Origin: Corynebacterium endometrii
GTDB taxonomy: Bacteria; Actinomycetota; Actinomycetes; Mycobacteriales; Mycobacteriaceae
Reading direction: 5' to 3'
Length of the DNA stretch: 64,000 bases
Assembly (NCBI RefSeq): GCF_004795735.1
Contig: NZ_CP039247.1
Location: 744,001 to 808,000, forward strand
Positions 25,206 to 35,190 of this stretch are shown in pieces. The position numbers were made by a program, and so were the translations under genes. The notes under the pieces are model-generated. The model was not told where the DNA came from. It ran no database searches and saw only the letters and a list, made by a program, of their open reading frames with translations. Numbering within the stretch: position 1 is the first letter of the stretch; each line of letters begins with the position of its first letter.

Positions 25206-25760
25206 TTATGCGGCGTCCTTTCTTTCGTAGGTCATGAAACGATACCTCAGTGGTAAATCGGAAGGCTCCTGGCCCGGAATTTCCAGCCTACCCTTAGTTG
25301 AGGTCTGCCAGCCGGTGTCGCCGGTCAGGCTGAAGTGAGCCGGGATTTCGGGAGCATAGACGGCGGCGCTGCCGTAAACATCGCCGATATTGGCGCCCAT
25401 GAGTGTGAGTTCAACGAGATCCACGTAGGGCAGCGCCGCGGCGTAGAGCTGGCCGCCCCCTATCACCCATGCGTCCGCATCGCCTATGAGATCGGGGAGT
25501 TGGGCGAAGTCATGGATTACCCGCGCGCCCTGTGACCAGGTCCCGGGGCGGTTACGGGAGAGCACGAAATTATCCCGGCCGGGCAACGGGCGGAAACGCT
25601 GTGGGAGGGACTGCCAGGTTTTGCGGCCCATTACCACGGGAGAGCCTAGGGTCACCGCCTTGAAGTGGGCTAAGTCCTCCGGCGCGTGCCACGGCATGGC
25701 GGCACCATCGCCAATGATTCCGTCCAGCGATTGCGCCCAGATTGCGCCCAGGGTGCCCAT
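25206..25760 (-). CDS. folA: Dihydrofolate reductase
   Basis: A 184-residue enzyme that regenerates tetrahydrofolate with NADPH. The N-terminus LGAIWAQSLDGIIGDGAAMPW carries the substrate-binding region, followed by the catalytic acid in WHAPEDLAHFK and the NADPH motif VVMGRKTWQSLP; AWVIGGGQLYAAALP is the second nucleotide motif. Its start overlaps the thyA stop (TAATG), giving translational coupling with the enzyme that consumes reduced folate. It is the target of trimethoprim in other bacteria. Confidence 0.96.
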   Translation of the reverse strand: MGTLGAIWAQSLDGIIGDGAAMPWHAPEDLAHFKAVTLGSPVVMGRKTWQSLPQRFRPLPGRDNFVLSRNRPGTWSQGARVIHDFAQLPDLIGDADAWVIGGGQLYAAALPYVDLVELTLMGANIGDVYGSAAVYAPEIPAHFSLTGDTGWQTSTKGRLEIPGQEPSDLPLRYRFMTYERKDAA

Positions 25761-26563
25761 TACACCGAAACCTGCGCCTTGATGGCCGGGTGAGGGTTAT
25801 AGCCGATTATCTCAAAGTCATCAAAGTCGTAGTCGAAGATGCTACCGGCCTTGTTGAGTTTTAGCTGCGGGTACTCACGCGGCTCACGGCTAAGCTGCTC
25901 CCGGACCTGTTCCACGTGATCGTTGTAGATGTGGCAATCGCCGCCGGTCCAAATGAGTTCACCCACCTCGAGTCCGGCTTGTTGTGCAAACATGTGGGTC
26001 AAGGCGGCGTAGGACGCGATGTTGAAGGGGACGCCCAGGAATAGATCAGCGGAGCGCTGGTAGACCTGCATGGAGAGCTTTCCGTTCGCCACGTACAGCT
26101 GGAACATCAGGTGGCAGGGCATCAGCGCCATCTTGTCCAGTTCGGAGACATTCCAGGCAGAGACCAGGTTGCGGCGGGAGTCCGGGTCTTTTTTGAGCAG
26201 GTCGAGGGCGCCCTGAATCTGGTCGATGTGGCCACCGTCAGGGGTTGGCCACGAGCGCCACTGCACGCCGTAGACCGGGCCCAAGTCGCCGTTGTCATCC
26301 GCCCATTCGTTCCAGATGCGGATTTTGTTCTCCTGCAGCCACTTGACGTTGGAATCGCCCTTCAGGAACCAGAGCAGCTCGCCCAGAACGCCGTGCCAAT
26401 AGACCTTCTTGGTGGTCAGCAACGGGAAGGAATCGCTCAGGTCATAGCGCAACTGGCGGCCAAACACCGAGGTAGTCCCGGTGCCTGTGCGGTCACCCTT
26501 GCCCACGCCTTCATCGAGTACCTCGCGGAGGAGATCCTCATAGGGGGTGTTAATCTTCGCCAT
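25760..26563 (-). CDS. thyA: Thymidylate synthase
   Basis: A 267-residue folate-dependent enzyme that methylates dUMP to dTMP. The catalytic Cys is in [13 protein letters not shown], followed by the nucleotide-binding stretch [18 protein letters not shown] and by [14 protein letters not shown]. Length is standard. Start and stop overlap the neighbouring genes by one base (TAATG at both junctions), so cysQ, thyA and folA are translated as a coupled unit. Confidence 0.97.
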   Translation of the reverse strand: MAKINTPYEDLLREVLDEGVGKGDRTGTGTTSVFGRQLRYDLSDSFPLLTTKKVYWHGVLGELLWFLKGDSNVKWLQENKIRIWNEWADDNGDLGPVYGVQWRSWPTPDGGHIDQIQGALDLLKKDPDSRRNLVSAWNVSELDKMALMPCHLMFQLYVANGKLSMQVYQRSADLFLGVPFNIASYAALTHMFAQQAGLEVGELIWTGGDCHIYNDHVEQVREQLSREPREYPQLKLNKAGSIFDYDFDDFEIIGYNPHPAIKAQVSV

Positions 26564-27333
26564 TAATCCAGCTCACCGCCGTTGTCCTTGGCGTACTGTG
26601 CCGCGTGGGCCAAGATTTCGTCGGCCAGCTCGGGGCGACACACAAGGATATCCGGGATGAAGGTGTCCTCATTGTTGAATTTGATGGGGGAGCCATCCAG
26701 GCGCGAGCAGTGCAGGCCCGCGGCCATGGCTACGCCAACCGGCGCGGCCTGGTCCCACTCATACTGGCCGCCGGCGTGGATGTAGCCGTCAAAGTCACCG
26801 AGCAGCACGTGCATGGCCTTGGCGCCCGCGGAGCCGATGCCCACGGTCTCATAGTCCATCTTGTCCGCGATGTATTGCGCCACCTGCGGCGGGCGGTTGC
26901 GCGAGACGGCAAACTTGCCGGACATCGGGCCGGTCACGGCGCGGGCCTCGGAAGATTTGAAGGTAACGCCCAGATCTGGCAGGCCCACGGCGGCATATTC
27001 GGGCACCCCGTTGATGACTAGGGCAATGTGCACGGCCCAGTCCTGGCGGCCGGTGGCGAATTCCTTGGTGCCATCCAGCGGGTCAACAATCCAGACGCGT
27101 TCCTTATTCAGGCGGTCTAGGTCATCGTGTGCTTCTTCAGATAGGAACCCGTCATCGGGGCGGTGCTGGGCCAGCACGCGAGAGATCCAATCCTGCGCTG
27201 CGGAGTCACCGGAATCGCCCAGGGCGCGGTTGCGCAGGAGGCCACCCTTGCGCACCCCCTTGAGGATCTCGCCGCAGCCTTCGGCGATGGTGTTAGTCAA
27301 ACGGGAATCTGATAGCTCTGGACTCATGCCCAT
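26563..27333 (-). CDS. cysQ: 3'(2'),5'-bisphosphate nucleotidase (CysQ)
   Basis: A 256-residue inositol-monophosphatase-fold phosphatase. Metal ligands are in LSEEAHDD and in [19 protein letters not shown]; the C-terminal motif is [16 protein letters not shown]. CysQ dephosphorylates PAP/PAPS, recycling sulfate-assimilation by-products. It is the first gene of a four-gene operon with thyA, folA and a mycoredoxin. An inositol phosphatase role is the alternative; the gene position resembles the actinobacterial cysQ. Confidence 0.85.
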   Translation of the reverse strand: MGMSPELSDSRLTNTIAEGCGEILKGVRKGGLLRNRALGDSGDSAAQDWISRVLAQHRPDDGFLSEEAHDDLDRLNKERVWIVDPLDGTKEFATGRQDWAVHIALVINGVPEYAAVGLPDLGVTFKSSEARAVTGPMSGKFAVSRNRPPQVAQYIADKMDYETVGIGSAGAKAMHVLLGDFDGYIHAGGQYEWDQAAPVGVAMAAGLHCSRLDGSPIKFNNEDTFIPDILVCRPELADEILAHAAQYAKDNGGELD

Positions 27334-27381
27334 AAGCCTACCTTTCGCAGGCCACGGAATCGATTCGGTGGCCCATTAGGC

Positions 27382-27387
27382 TAAAGT
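27382..27387 (+). promoter_or_regulatory. -10 element of lhr (leaderless)
   Basis: TAAAGT, overlapping TAGGCT at 27377-27382, sits 7 nt before the ATG at 27395. Transcription from it would start at or next to the start codon, and there is no Shine-Dalgarno sequence. Confidence 0.55.
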
Positions 27388-27394
27388 GGTGCGC

Positions 27395-30300
27395 ATGTCT
27401 CAGGAAATCCTTTCTCGCTTCCGCCCCCAAGTTTCCGGGTGGTTTGAGGAAGTATTTTCCCGGCCCACGAAAGTCCAAGCCCAAGCCTGGGACGCCATCT
27501 CATCGGGGGACCACGCGTTGGTCGTGGCCCCCACCGGATCCGGTAAGACCCTGGCGGCATTTCTGTGGGCACTGAATAATTTGGTGGAGCGTGAGGGGCA
27601 GACCGCGCTGCCCGTTGCTTCGCCAGCTCCAGCTGACGCCGAATCCGCAGGCGTTCGCGTCCTATATATCTCCCCGCTCAAAGCACTGGGCGTGGACGTG
27701 GAGAATAACCTGCGCGCGCCCTTGGCCGGTATCGCACGCATGGCCCAAAAACTAGGCCTGGACGTGCCGAACGTGACGGTGGGCGTGCGCTCGGGGGATA
27801 CACCGCAGGCAGAGCGCAGCCGCCAGGTGCGCCGCCCGCCAGATATTCTCATCACCACGCCGGAATCCGCCTACCTCATGCTCACGTCCAAGGCGGCGGG
27901 AATCCTGGCCTCCGTGGACACCGTCATCATTGATGAAATCCACGCCCTGGCCGGGACCAAGCGCGGCGTGCACCTGGCCCTGACCTTGGAGCGCCTGACC
28001 CAGGTGGCCGGCGAGTTCCAGCGCATCGGCCTGTCGGCGACGGTTCGCCCGCTTGACGCGGTGGCCAATTTCCTTGGCGGCGGGCGCCCCGTGGAGCTCA
28101 TCGCGCCGCCCGCGGCCAAGCAGTGGGAGCTAGGCGTCCACGTCCCCGTGGAGGACATGGCCGATCTGCCCACCCCGGAGCAGGGGTCCAGCATCGGTGA
28201 ATCCACGGTCGATGACCCGTTAGGGTTGACCACCGGCCCCCAGGACGCAGACAAGCTGGCCGCGGATTCCGCACTGCCCACCGCGAAGAGCATCTGGCCG
28301 TTTATTGAACAAGAGCTTTACCGGGAAGTCATGGAGCACCGCTCCACCCTGGTCTTTGTCAACTCTCGCCGCACGGCGGAACGGGTGACCAGCCGGCTCA
28401 ATGAACTCTATGCGCAGGAGCATGACCCCGAGTCGCTGTCCGCGCCCACGCGCCGGGATCCGGCGCAGCTGATGAAACAGGTAGACGTGGCGGGGAAGGC
28501 CGCCCCGCTTATCGCCCGCGCCCATCATGGATCCGTATCGAAGGATGAGCGCGCGCTGACGGAGACCATGCTCAAAGAGGGCACGCTCAAGGCGGTCGTG
28601 GCCACCAGCTCCCTGGAATTAGGCATCGACATGGGAGCGGTTGATCTCGTGGTGCAGGTGGAATCCCCGCCCTCTGTCGCATCCGCGCTCCAGCGCGTGG
28701 GGCGCGCCGGGCACTCCGTGGGCGCCGTGTCCCATGGTTCCTTCTATCCCAAGCACCGCGCGGACCTGCTTCAATCCGTGGTCACGGTCAAGCGCATGCG
28801 TGAGGGGCTTATCGAGGAGATGCATTCCCCGGTCAACCCGCTCGATGTGCTTGCGCAGCAGACCGTCGCCGCCGTCGCCGCGGCGCCGGACGGCCTCCAC
28901 GCGGATGACTGGTACGTCCTGGTGCGGCAGGCGTGGCCCTACCGCGATCTGGCGCGTGAGGTTTATGACTCGGTGCTGGACCTGGTCAGCGGCGTCTACC
29001 CGTCCACGGACTTCGCCGAGCTCAAGCCCCGCGTGATCTACGACCGGGTCACGGGGCTGATGACCCCTCGCCCGGGAGCGCAACGCGTGGCCGTGACGTC
29101 TGGCGGAACGATTCCGGACCGGGGAATGTTCGGCGTGTTCCTTGCGGGCGGTGAGGGCGCCCCGCGGCGGGTGGGGGAGCTGGATGAGGAGATGGTGTAT
29201 GAATCCCGCGTGGGTGACGTGTTCACCCTGGGGGCCACGTCGTGGCGGATCGAGGAAATCACTCGCGACCAGGTGATAGTGACGCCCGCGCCGGGCCACA
29301 CCGGCAGGCTGCCTTTCTGGACCGGTGACCAGGCCGGCCGCCCGTATGAATTGGGGCTGGCCTTGGGCGCCTTCCGGCGCGAGGCGCATGGAAACCCCTC
29401 GGCAATAGCCGATGCCGATGCCTGGGCCAGGGACAACCTGCTGGCCTACCTGGCCGAACAGGAAGAAGCCACGGGCCTGGTCCCGGATGAAAAGACCCTG
29501 CTCCTCGAGCGCTTCAAGGATGAACTGGGGGATTGGCGCGTGGTTTTGCATACCCCGTTTGGCCGCGGGGTGAACGCGGCGTGGGCGTTGGCCCTGTCCG
29601 CGCGGGTGGCCGAACAGACCGGCATGGATCCGCAGGCGGTGGCCGGCGATGACGGCATTGTCCTGCGCCTGCCGGAGGGGGAGCGGGAACCGGATGGCGC
29701 GCTGTTTATGTTTGATGCGGACGAGATTGCGGACATCGTGACGGAACAGGTGGGCGGCTCCGCGCTGTTTGCCTCCCGCTTCCGGGAATGCGCGGCCCGC
29801 GCGTTGCTGCTTCCGCGCCGCAACCCGGGAAAGCGCGCCCCGCTGTGGCAGCAGCGCCAGCGTGCCGAGCAGCTGCTGGACGTGGCCCGCAAGTATCCCT
29901 CGTTCCCCATAATTTTGGAGACCGTGCGCGAGTGTCTGCAGGACGTCTACGACCTGCCGGCGTTGGAATCGGTATGCCGGGATTTGGCCCACCGCCGCAT
30001 CCGCATCGCCGAGGTGACCACGCAGCAGCCGTCGCCGTTTAGCTCATCGCTGCTGTTTAATTACACCGGCGCCTTTATGTATGAGGGGGATTCGCCGCTC
30101 GCGGAGAAGCGGGCCGCGGCCCTGGCCCTGGATCCGGCCTTGCTGGCCAAGTTGCTGGGCACGGTGGAGCTGCGGGAATTACTGGATCCGGAGATCATCG
30201 AGGAGGTCCATACCCAGCTCCAGCGAACCCACCCGGAGCGTCGGGCGCGCACGGCGGAAGAGGTAGCGGATCTGCTGCGCGTGGTTGGCCCTGTGCCAAT

Positions 30301-32314
30301 CGATGAGCTTGCGGAGCATACAGACGTGCCGCTCGCACACATCGAACGGGCGCTCGCGGGGCGCATCATGCGCGTGCGTGTGGCGGGCCGGGAGCACCTG
30401 GCCCAGGTCCAGGACGCGCCGTTGTTGCGCGATGGCTTGGGGGTGCCCGTACCCCCAGGCGTGGCGGCGCAGGTGGAGACCATTACGGACGCCCTTGCCC
30501 AGCTCGTGAGCCGCTGGGCGCGAACTCGCGGTCCGTTTATCCTGCGGGAGCTGGCCGATGCCTTTGGCCTATCCGTATCCATGGCCCATTCCGCGCTCGC
30601 TGGGTTAGACACGGTCATTGAGGGCCGCTACCGGCAGGGCATCGATGAACAAGAGTATTGCGCGGCGGAGGTACTGCGCACCATTCGCTCGCGCTCCCTG
30701 GCCGCGGCGCGCGCTGCCACTGAACCCGTGAGCCCCGCGGCATTTGCCCGCTTCCTGCCGGACTGGCAGCAGGTGGCCCCGGCCGGTCAGCGCCCAGCGC
30801 TCCGCGGGGCCGACGGCGTCTTCACCGTCATTGAACAACTCGCCGGAGTGCGGCTTCCCGCGTCCGCATGGGAGTCGTTGGTGCTGCCCGCGCGCGTGGG
30901 GGACTATTCGCCCCGGATGCTCGATGAACTTACAGCCGGCGGCGAGGTCCAGATTCTGGGTGCCGGCAAGGCCGGCGGGGCGGACCCATGGATTATGCTC
31001 CTGCCGTCTGATTACGCAGCCCAGCTCGCGCCCGAGCGCGCCGAGGAGCCCCAACTGTCCGGCCTGCAAGAATCCATCGTGGCGATTTTGGGGCGCGGCG
31101 GCGGATTCCTCTTCAGCGACCTGCTGCGCGAGGTCACCGGCGATGATCTGGGGCTAGTCACCGGGCAGGTCGGCGGCGACGAGCTGCGTGAAGCATTGTG
31201 GGGGCTGGTTGAAGCCGGCCTCGTGGCGCCGGATTCCTTTGGCCCTATCCGCGCGCGGCTGGCCGGCGGAGGTTCGCGTTCCCAGGCCGCGCACCGCGCC
31301 AAGCGCCGGCCAACCCGCTCCCGCCTGCGCATGGGGCGTACGTCCTTTGCACAGACGCAGCGGGCGAACACCACGCCTCCGGACATGTCCGGCAGGTGGG
31401 CGTTAGCGGTACGCCCGGCGCAGGACGCCACCTCACGCTCGGTTGCGCACGGTGAGGCGTGGCTCGACCGCTATGGCGTTCTCACCCGCGGCTCGGTACA
31501 GGCCGAGGACGTCATTGGCGGTTTCGCGCTGGCGTACAAAGTGCTCTCCGGCTTCGAGGAATCCGGCAAGGCAATGCGCGGATACGTCATCGAAGGTCTG
31601 GGCGCGGCGCAGTTCTCCACGCCGGCTATCATCGACAGGTTGCGCGGCGTGGCCGATTCACCGGACGTGACCGGTTGGCCATCCGGCACGCTAGAACCCA
31701 AGACCTACGTGATAGCCGCCGCGGATCCCGCCAACCCCTATGGCGCGGCCTTAGGCTGGCCGCAACGCGATGAAAGCGGCGGGCAGGTCTCCGCGAGCCC
31801 CTCGCGCGCCGCCGGCGCACTGGTTGTGCTCATAGACGGCCTCTGCGTTGCCCACCTGACCCGAGGGGGTAAGACGTTATCCACGTACTTCGACGCCCTT
31901 CCGGAAGGCATTAGCCAAGGGGACGTGGCCGCCCTCATGGTCGGCGCACTCACGGAGCTCGTTAGCGCCGGACGCCTATCGCCCCTGGTCATCGAAAAGG
32001 CAAACGGGCAATCCATCTTCGAATCTGCCCTGGCTGGACGGTTGCGGGAGGCCGGGGCCGGAATCACCCCCAAGGGCATCCGGATTTCCGCCAAGTCCCC
32101 GGCCCCGCGCACCCCAAGCGGTCCCCAGCGCGGGCGCCGGCTAGCGGAGGCATTGACGGAACTCAGCTTCGATGATGACCCCGCGGATTCAAGTGAAGGC
32201 CCCTCCGCGCCACCGCGCCCAACCGGGCCCCCTCGTCCATCCGGGCCCGAGCGGCGGGAAGAACCAGGCGCCGGCGGAGGGGGTTTCCGGCCGCGGCGGG
32301 GGCCGCGCCGCTAG
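27395..32314 (+). CDS. lhr: Lhr-type ATP-dependent DNA helicase
   Basis: A very large superfamily 2 helicase of 1639 residues. Walker A APTGSGKT is near residue 47, the Walker B box DEIHALAGTKRG near 179, motif III LSATVRP follows, and motif VI reads QRVGRAGHSVG. Winged-helix and Lhr-specific C-terminal domains fill the remainder, ending in a Pro/Arg-rich tail (RPTGPPRPSGPERREEPG). Lhr unwinds DNA:RNA and DNA during repair. I start it at the ATG at 27395, leaderless; in-frame GTGs at 27386 and 27389 lie too close to the -10. Genes for a lactate dehydrogenase and a Nei-type glycosylase follow. Confidence 0.95.
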   Translation: MSQEILSRFRPQVSGWFEEVFSRPTKVQAQAWDAISSGDHALVVAPTGSGKTLAAFLWALNNLVEREGQTALPVASPAPADAESAGVRVLYISPLKALGVDVENNLRAPLAGIARMAQKLGLDVPNVTVGVRSGDTPQAERSRQVRRPPDILITTPESAYLMLTSKAAGILASVDTVIIDEIHALAGTKRGVHLALTLERLTQVAGEFQRIGLSATVRPLDAVANFLGGGRPVELIAPPAAKQWELGVHVPVEDMADLPTPEQGSSIGESTVDDPLGLTTGPQDADKLAADSALPTAKSIWPFIEQELYREVMEHRSTLVFVNSRRTAERVTSRLNELYAQEHDPESLSAPTRRDPAQLMKQVDVAGKAAPLIARAHHGSVSKDERALTETMLKEGTLKAVVATSSLELGIDMGAVDLVVQVESPPSVASALQRVGRAGHSVGAVSHGSFYPKHRADLLQSVVTVKRMREGLIEEMHSPVNPLDVLAQQTVAAVAAAPDGLHADDWYVLVRQAWPYRDLAREVYDSVLDLVSGVYPSTDFAELKPRVIYDRVTGLMTPRPGAQRVAVTSGGTIPDRGMFGVFLAGGEGAPRRVGELDEEMVYESRVGDVFTLGATSWRIEEITRDQVIVTPAPGHTGRLPFWTGDQAGRPYELGLALGAFRREAHGNPSAIADADAWARDNLLAYLAEQEEATGLVPDEKTLLLERFKDELGDWRVVLHTPFGRGVNAAWALALSARVAEQTGMDPQAVAGDDGIVLRLPEGEREPDGALFMFDADEIADIVTEQVGGSALFASRFRECAARALLLPRRNPGKRAPLWQQRQRAEQLLDVARKYPSFPIILETVRECLQDVYDLPALESVCRDLAHRRIRIAEVTTQQPSPFSSSLLFNYTGAFMYEGDSPLAEKRAAALALDPALLAKLLGTVELRELLDPEIIEEVHTQLQRTHPERRARTAEEVADLLRVVGPVPIDELAEHTDVPLAHIERALAGRIMRVRVAGREHLAQVQDAPLLRDGLGVPVPPGVAAQVETITDALAQLVSRWARTRGPFILRELADAFGLSVSMAHSALAGLDTVIEGRYRQGIDEQEYCAAEVLRTIRSRSLAAARAATEPVSPAAFARFLPDWQQVAPAGQRPALRGADGVFTVIEQLAGVRLPASAWESLVLPARVGDYSPRMLDELTAGGEVQILGAGKAGGADPWIMLLPSDYAAQLAPERAEEPQLSGLQESIVAILGRGGGFLFSDLLREVTGDDLGLVTGQVGGDELREALWGLVEAGLVAPDSFGPIRARLAGGGSRSQAAHRAKRRPTRSRLRMGRTSFAQTQRANTTPPDMSGRWALAVRPAQDATSRSVAHGEAWLDRYGVLTRGSVQAEDVIGGFALAYKVLSGFEESGKAMRGYVIEGLGAAQFSTPAIIDRLRGVADSPDVTGWPSGTLEPKTYVIAAADPANPYGAALGWPQRDESGGQVSASPSRAAGALVVLIDGLCVAHLTRGGKTLSTYFDALPEGISQGDVAALMVGALTELVSAGRLSPLVIEKANGQSIFESALAGRLREAGAGITPKGIRISAKSPAPRTPSGPQRGRRLAEALTELSFDDDPADSSEGPSAPPRPTGPPRPSGPERREEPGAGGGGFRPRRGPRR

Positions 32315-32363
32315 CCCGCTTTTTGGGGGTGGATGCTCCGGGCGAAAAGCGGGCGCGAAGGAC

Positions 32364-32369
32364 TAAAGT
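32364..32369 (+). promoter_or_regulatory. -10 element of the lactate dehydrogenase gene (leaderless)
   Basis: TAAAGT lies 7 nt before the ATG at 32377, the same sequence and spacing as before lhr. No ribosome binding site is present. Confidence 0.5.
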
Positions 32370-32376
32370 AGCTGCC

Positions 32377-33624
32377 ATGAAGATAAACAGGCAGCCACCG
32401 GATATCGCGGAGCTGAAAAACCTCATGCGATTCGAGCGTCCCCACCTCGATCGCAGGGCAGCGCGCCTGGACAAGGCGGCAGACATCTATGACCTCCGCG
32501 CCATCGCCAAGCGGCGCACCCCGAAGGCGGCGTTTGATTACGTCGATGGTGCCGCGATGCGTGAGGTGAGCCTGGCTGAGACGCGCGAGGCATTTACCAA
32601 GGCGCGGCTTCTACCAAGGATGCTTTCCGGGGCAGTGGAGGTGGACACCTCGGTAGACATCGCCGGCGGAACGTCGGCCCTGCCGTTCGGGATCGCGCCC
32701 ACGGGGTTTACCCGCTTCATGCACGCCGAGGGCGAGGACGCGGGAGCCGCGGCCGCGCGCGATGCGGGAATCCCGTTTGCCCTGTCCACCATGGGGACTA
32801 GATCCGTGGAGGAGACGGCGAAAGTCTCGGGGCGCGGCCGCCGTTGGTTCCAGCTGTATCTCTGGAAGGACCGCGCGGCCTCCCTGGATTTGGTACAACG
32901 CGCCTGGGACGCGGGTTATGATGCTTTGATTGTCACCGTGGACACCCCCGTTGCGGGCCAGCGCCTGCGCGACACCCGTAATGGGATGCGCATTCCGCCG
33001 CGGCTGACCGCTGGAACCGTCGTTGATGCCGCCTGGCGCCCGGAGTGGTGGTTTAACTTCCTGACCACCGAGCCGGTGACCTTCGCCTCGCTGACTTCCA
33101 CCACCGGCACCCTAGGAGAGCTGGTCAACGGCATGTTTGATCCATCCCTCAACTATGGGGATCTAGCCTGGATCCGCGAGCAATGGCCGGGCACGCTCAT
33201 CGTGAAGGGCATCGTCAACCCCGCCGACGCCCGCACTGCCTACGAGCTCGGCGCGGATGCCATCCAAGTGTCTTCCCACGGCGGCCGCCAGCTAGACCAG
33301 GTTGTTAATCCGCTGCAAGCCTTGGAGAAGATCCGCGCGGAGCTAGGTGCTGACGCGGACATAATTTATGACTCGGGAATCATGTCCGGCAATGACATAG
33401 TCATTGCGCTAGCCCTAGGCGCCGATTTTGTCATGGTGGGCCGCGCCTACCTCTACGGCCTAATGGCCGGTGGACGCGAAGGCGTGGACAAAGCTATCGA
33501 GCTTCTCGCGGGCCAGGTATCAAACACACTTCAGCTTCTGGGCTGTTCCAGTGTGGCGGATCTTAAACGCTCCCATGTGATCGCTCCGTGGGACGGCGAC
33601 AAGAATGTAGGCGGCCATGCCTGA
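32377..33624 (+). CDS. lldD: FMN-dependent L-lactate dehydrogenase family protein
   Basis: A 415-residue alpha-hydroxy-acid dehydrogenase. The N-terminal FMN domain has KAAFDYVDGAA and LPFGIAPTGFTRFMHAEGE; the active-site His and Arg are in ISSHGGRQLD-type motif, here VSSHGGRQLDQVVN; FVMVGRAYLYGLMAGG binds FMN phosphate. It oxidises L-lactate to pyruvate, passing electrons to menaquinone at the membrane. The start at 32377 is leaderless. The 3' end overlaps the following glycosylase gene by 8 nt. A related hydroxy-acid substrate is possible, since corynebacteria can carry more than one paralogue. Confidence 0.85.
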   Translation: MKINRQPPDIAELKNLMRFERPHLDRRAARLDKAADIYDLRAIAKRRTPKAAFDYVDGAAMREVSLAETREAFTKARLLPRMLSGAVEVDTSVDIAGGTSALPFGIAPTGFTRFMHAEGEDAGAAAARDAGIPFALSTMGTRSVEETAKVSGRGRRWFQLYLWKDRAASLDLVQRAWDAGYDALIVTVDTPVAGQRLRDTRNGMRIPPRLTAGTVVDAAWRPEWWFNFLTTEPVTFASLTSTTGTLGELVNGMFDPSLNYGDLAWIREQWPGTLIVKGIVNPADARTAYELGADAIQVSSHGGRQLDQVVNPLQALEKIRAELGADADIIYDSGIMSGNDIVIALALGADFVMVGRAYLYGLMAGGREGVDKAIELLAGQVSNTLQLLGCSSVADLKRSHVIAPWDGDKNVGGHA

Positions 33625-34465
33625 GGGTGATTCCGTCCTCCAATTAGCCCAGCGCCTGCAATTTATGTCCGGCCGGGAGGTCACACAGACCTCCGTGCGC
33701 GTGCCCCGATACGCGCTGGCCAATTTCGACGGGCTAACGTGCGAACGCGTCTGGCCCTACGGCAAGCACCTGTTCATGCAATTCGGAGAGGAAATTCTCC
33801 ACACCCACCTGAAAATGGAGGGAACCTGGGCCATCCACTACGCCGGGGATAGGTGGCGCAAGCCCGGTCACTCGGCCCGAGTGGTACTCCGGCTGGCGCA
33901 CCAGCCCCGCGATATCGAGGTGGTGGGCCATTGGTTGGGCATGGTGGAGGTCTATCCGCTGTCTCATTATTGGGACCGCATAGGCCACCTTGGCCCCGAT
34001 ATCCTGGCCGATGACTGGGATGAATGGGGCCGGCAAGAAGCGCTTTCGCGGCTTCTTGAACGCCCCGAACGTTCCATCGGCGCCGCGTTGCTCGATCAGA
34101 AGATAGTGGCAGGTATAGGCAACGAATATCGCGCAGAGGCATGCTTTATTGCGGGGGTCCACCCCGCCGCGAACGTTGGGGACGTGGACGCAGAGAGAAT
34201 CCTAGACATCAGCCGCAAAATCATGTGGGCCAATCGCAATTCACCCATTCGGGTCACCACCGGCGTCAAGCGCGCCGGGGAGACCAGCTACGTGTTCGGC
34301 CGCTATCGGAGACCATGCCGGCGGTGCGGGGAGAAGATTGAAAAGTCCGTTCTCGGCGGCGTGGATGCGGGCGGCGATGAGGGCGAGTTAGAACGCATCA
34401 TCTGGTGGTGCCCCCACTGCCAGCCGGCGCCGGAGGGTTACGTTCCTTTACCCGTCGATTTCTAG
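33617..34465 (+). CDS. Fpg/Nei-family DNA glycosylase (Nei2-like)
   Basis: A 282-residue base-excision repair glycosylase/AP lyase. After the initiator Met it begins PEGDSV, the catalytic Pro/Glu pair; KLHTHLKMEG-like sequence (ILHTHLKMEGTW) and the helix-two-turn-helix KIVAGIGNEYRAEA follow; the C-terminal zinc finger is CRRCGEK...WWCPHCQ. It overlaps lldD by 8 nt and shares stop bases with the convergent dedA gene. The link to lhr recalls the lhr-nei pairing in mycobacteria, suggesting joint repair function. Confidence 0.92.
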   Translation: MPEGDSVLQLAQRLQFMSGREVTQTSVRVPRYALANFDGLTCERVWPYGKHLFMQFGEEILHTHLKMEGTWAIHYAGDRWRKPGHSARVVLRLAHQPRDIEVVGHWLGMVEVYPLSHYWDRIGHLGPDILADDWDEWGRQEALSRLLERPERSIGAALLDQKIVAGIGNEYRAEACFIAGVHPAANVGDVDAERILDISRKIMWANRNSPIRVTTGVKRAGETSYVFGRYRRPCRRCGEKIEKSVLGGVDAGGDEGELERIIWWCPHCQPAPEGYVPLPVDF

Positions 34466-35112
34466 GGCTCATTTGGCGATCCACTTGGGGGATAGCCATC
34501 CTTCTTGGCACGCACGCTGCGGCGAATCATAAACCCTATTACCGCCACAATAGCTAGGGCGATGACCGCATAGATTACGGAGGAGAATTGGTCAATCGCG
34601 TGGCCTACTTTCTCGTAGCCTGCGCCTAGCCACACACCAAGCCCAATGAGTACCGCGTTCCAAATGAAAGACCCCAGCGCGGTCCATCCAATGAATTGCC
34701 ACAGGGGCATCGCATTGACGCCGGCGGGGATGGATATAAGGGAACGCACGCCCGGCACGAACCTGCCGAAAAACACCGAGTGAGTGCCATACTTAGTGAA
34801 AAATCTGAGTGATGCGTCCACGTCAGAGGGTTGGGTCAGGGGCATCCTTTCGGCAATCGCCCGTAGGCGTTGCGCGCCGAACTTTCGGCCCACCCAATAC
34901 AGCATGAGGCCGCCGACGACGGAACCAATGGTTGCCCACACGAGGGCCGCTGCAAAGGACATCTTGTCCTGCGATACGGTAAAACCGGCCAGCGGCAGGA
35001 TTACCTCAGAGGGGATCGGAGGAAAAATATTTTCCAAAAGAATCGCAATGCCTACGCCAATAGCACCAAGCGTGCTCATAAGCCCCACAACCCAATCAAT
35101 GACGGCAGTCAT
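34462..35112 (-). CDS. DedA-family membrane protein
   Basis: A 216-residue integral membrane protein of the DedA/SNARE-associated family, thought to flip lipid carriers or phospholipids and to support membrane potential. Characteristic segments are ENIFPPIPSEVILPLAGF, FFTKYGTHSVFFGRFVPGVRSLISIPAG and GVWLGAGYEKVG. AAGGAGGG precedes the ATG at 35112. It converges with the glycosylase gene: the stop codons overlap by two bases, with no space for a terminator between them. Confidence 0.88.
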   Translation of the reverse strand: MTAVIDWVVGLMSTLGAIGVGIAILLENIFPPIPSEVILPLAGFTVSQDKMSFAAALVWATIGSVVGGLMLYWVGRKFGAQRLRAIAERMPLTQPSDVDASLRFFTKYGTHSVFFGRFVPGVRSLISIPAGVNAMPLWQFIGWTALGSFIWNAVLIGLGVWLGAGYEKVGHAIDQFSSVIYAVIALAIVAVIGFMIRRSVRAKKDGYPPSGSPNEP

Positions 35113-35178
35113 CAACCCTCCTTGCCCACCTCGGTTTATCGCGAATTACCCCAGCCTACCCACATCCCATCCTTTGAC

Positions 35179-35184
35179 TAGGCT
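35179..35184 (+). promoter_or_regulatory. -10 element of the yccF-like gene (leaderless)
   Basis: TAGGCT lies 6 nt before the ATG at 35191 with no ribosome binding site, again indicating a leaderless transcript. Confidence 0.5.
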
Positions 35185-35190
35185 GGGGCT

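Noticed and set aside
27871-31701. Many long antisense frames inside lhr (for example the 457-residue frame 28619-29992)
   Set aside because: High GC and codon bias of lhr keep antisense frames open; products are Arg/His-rich without domains, and no ribosome binding sites precede them.
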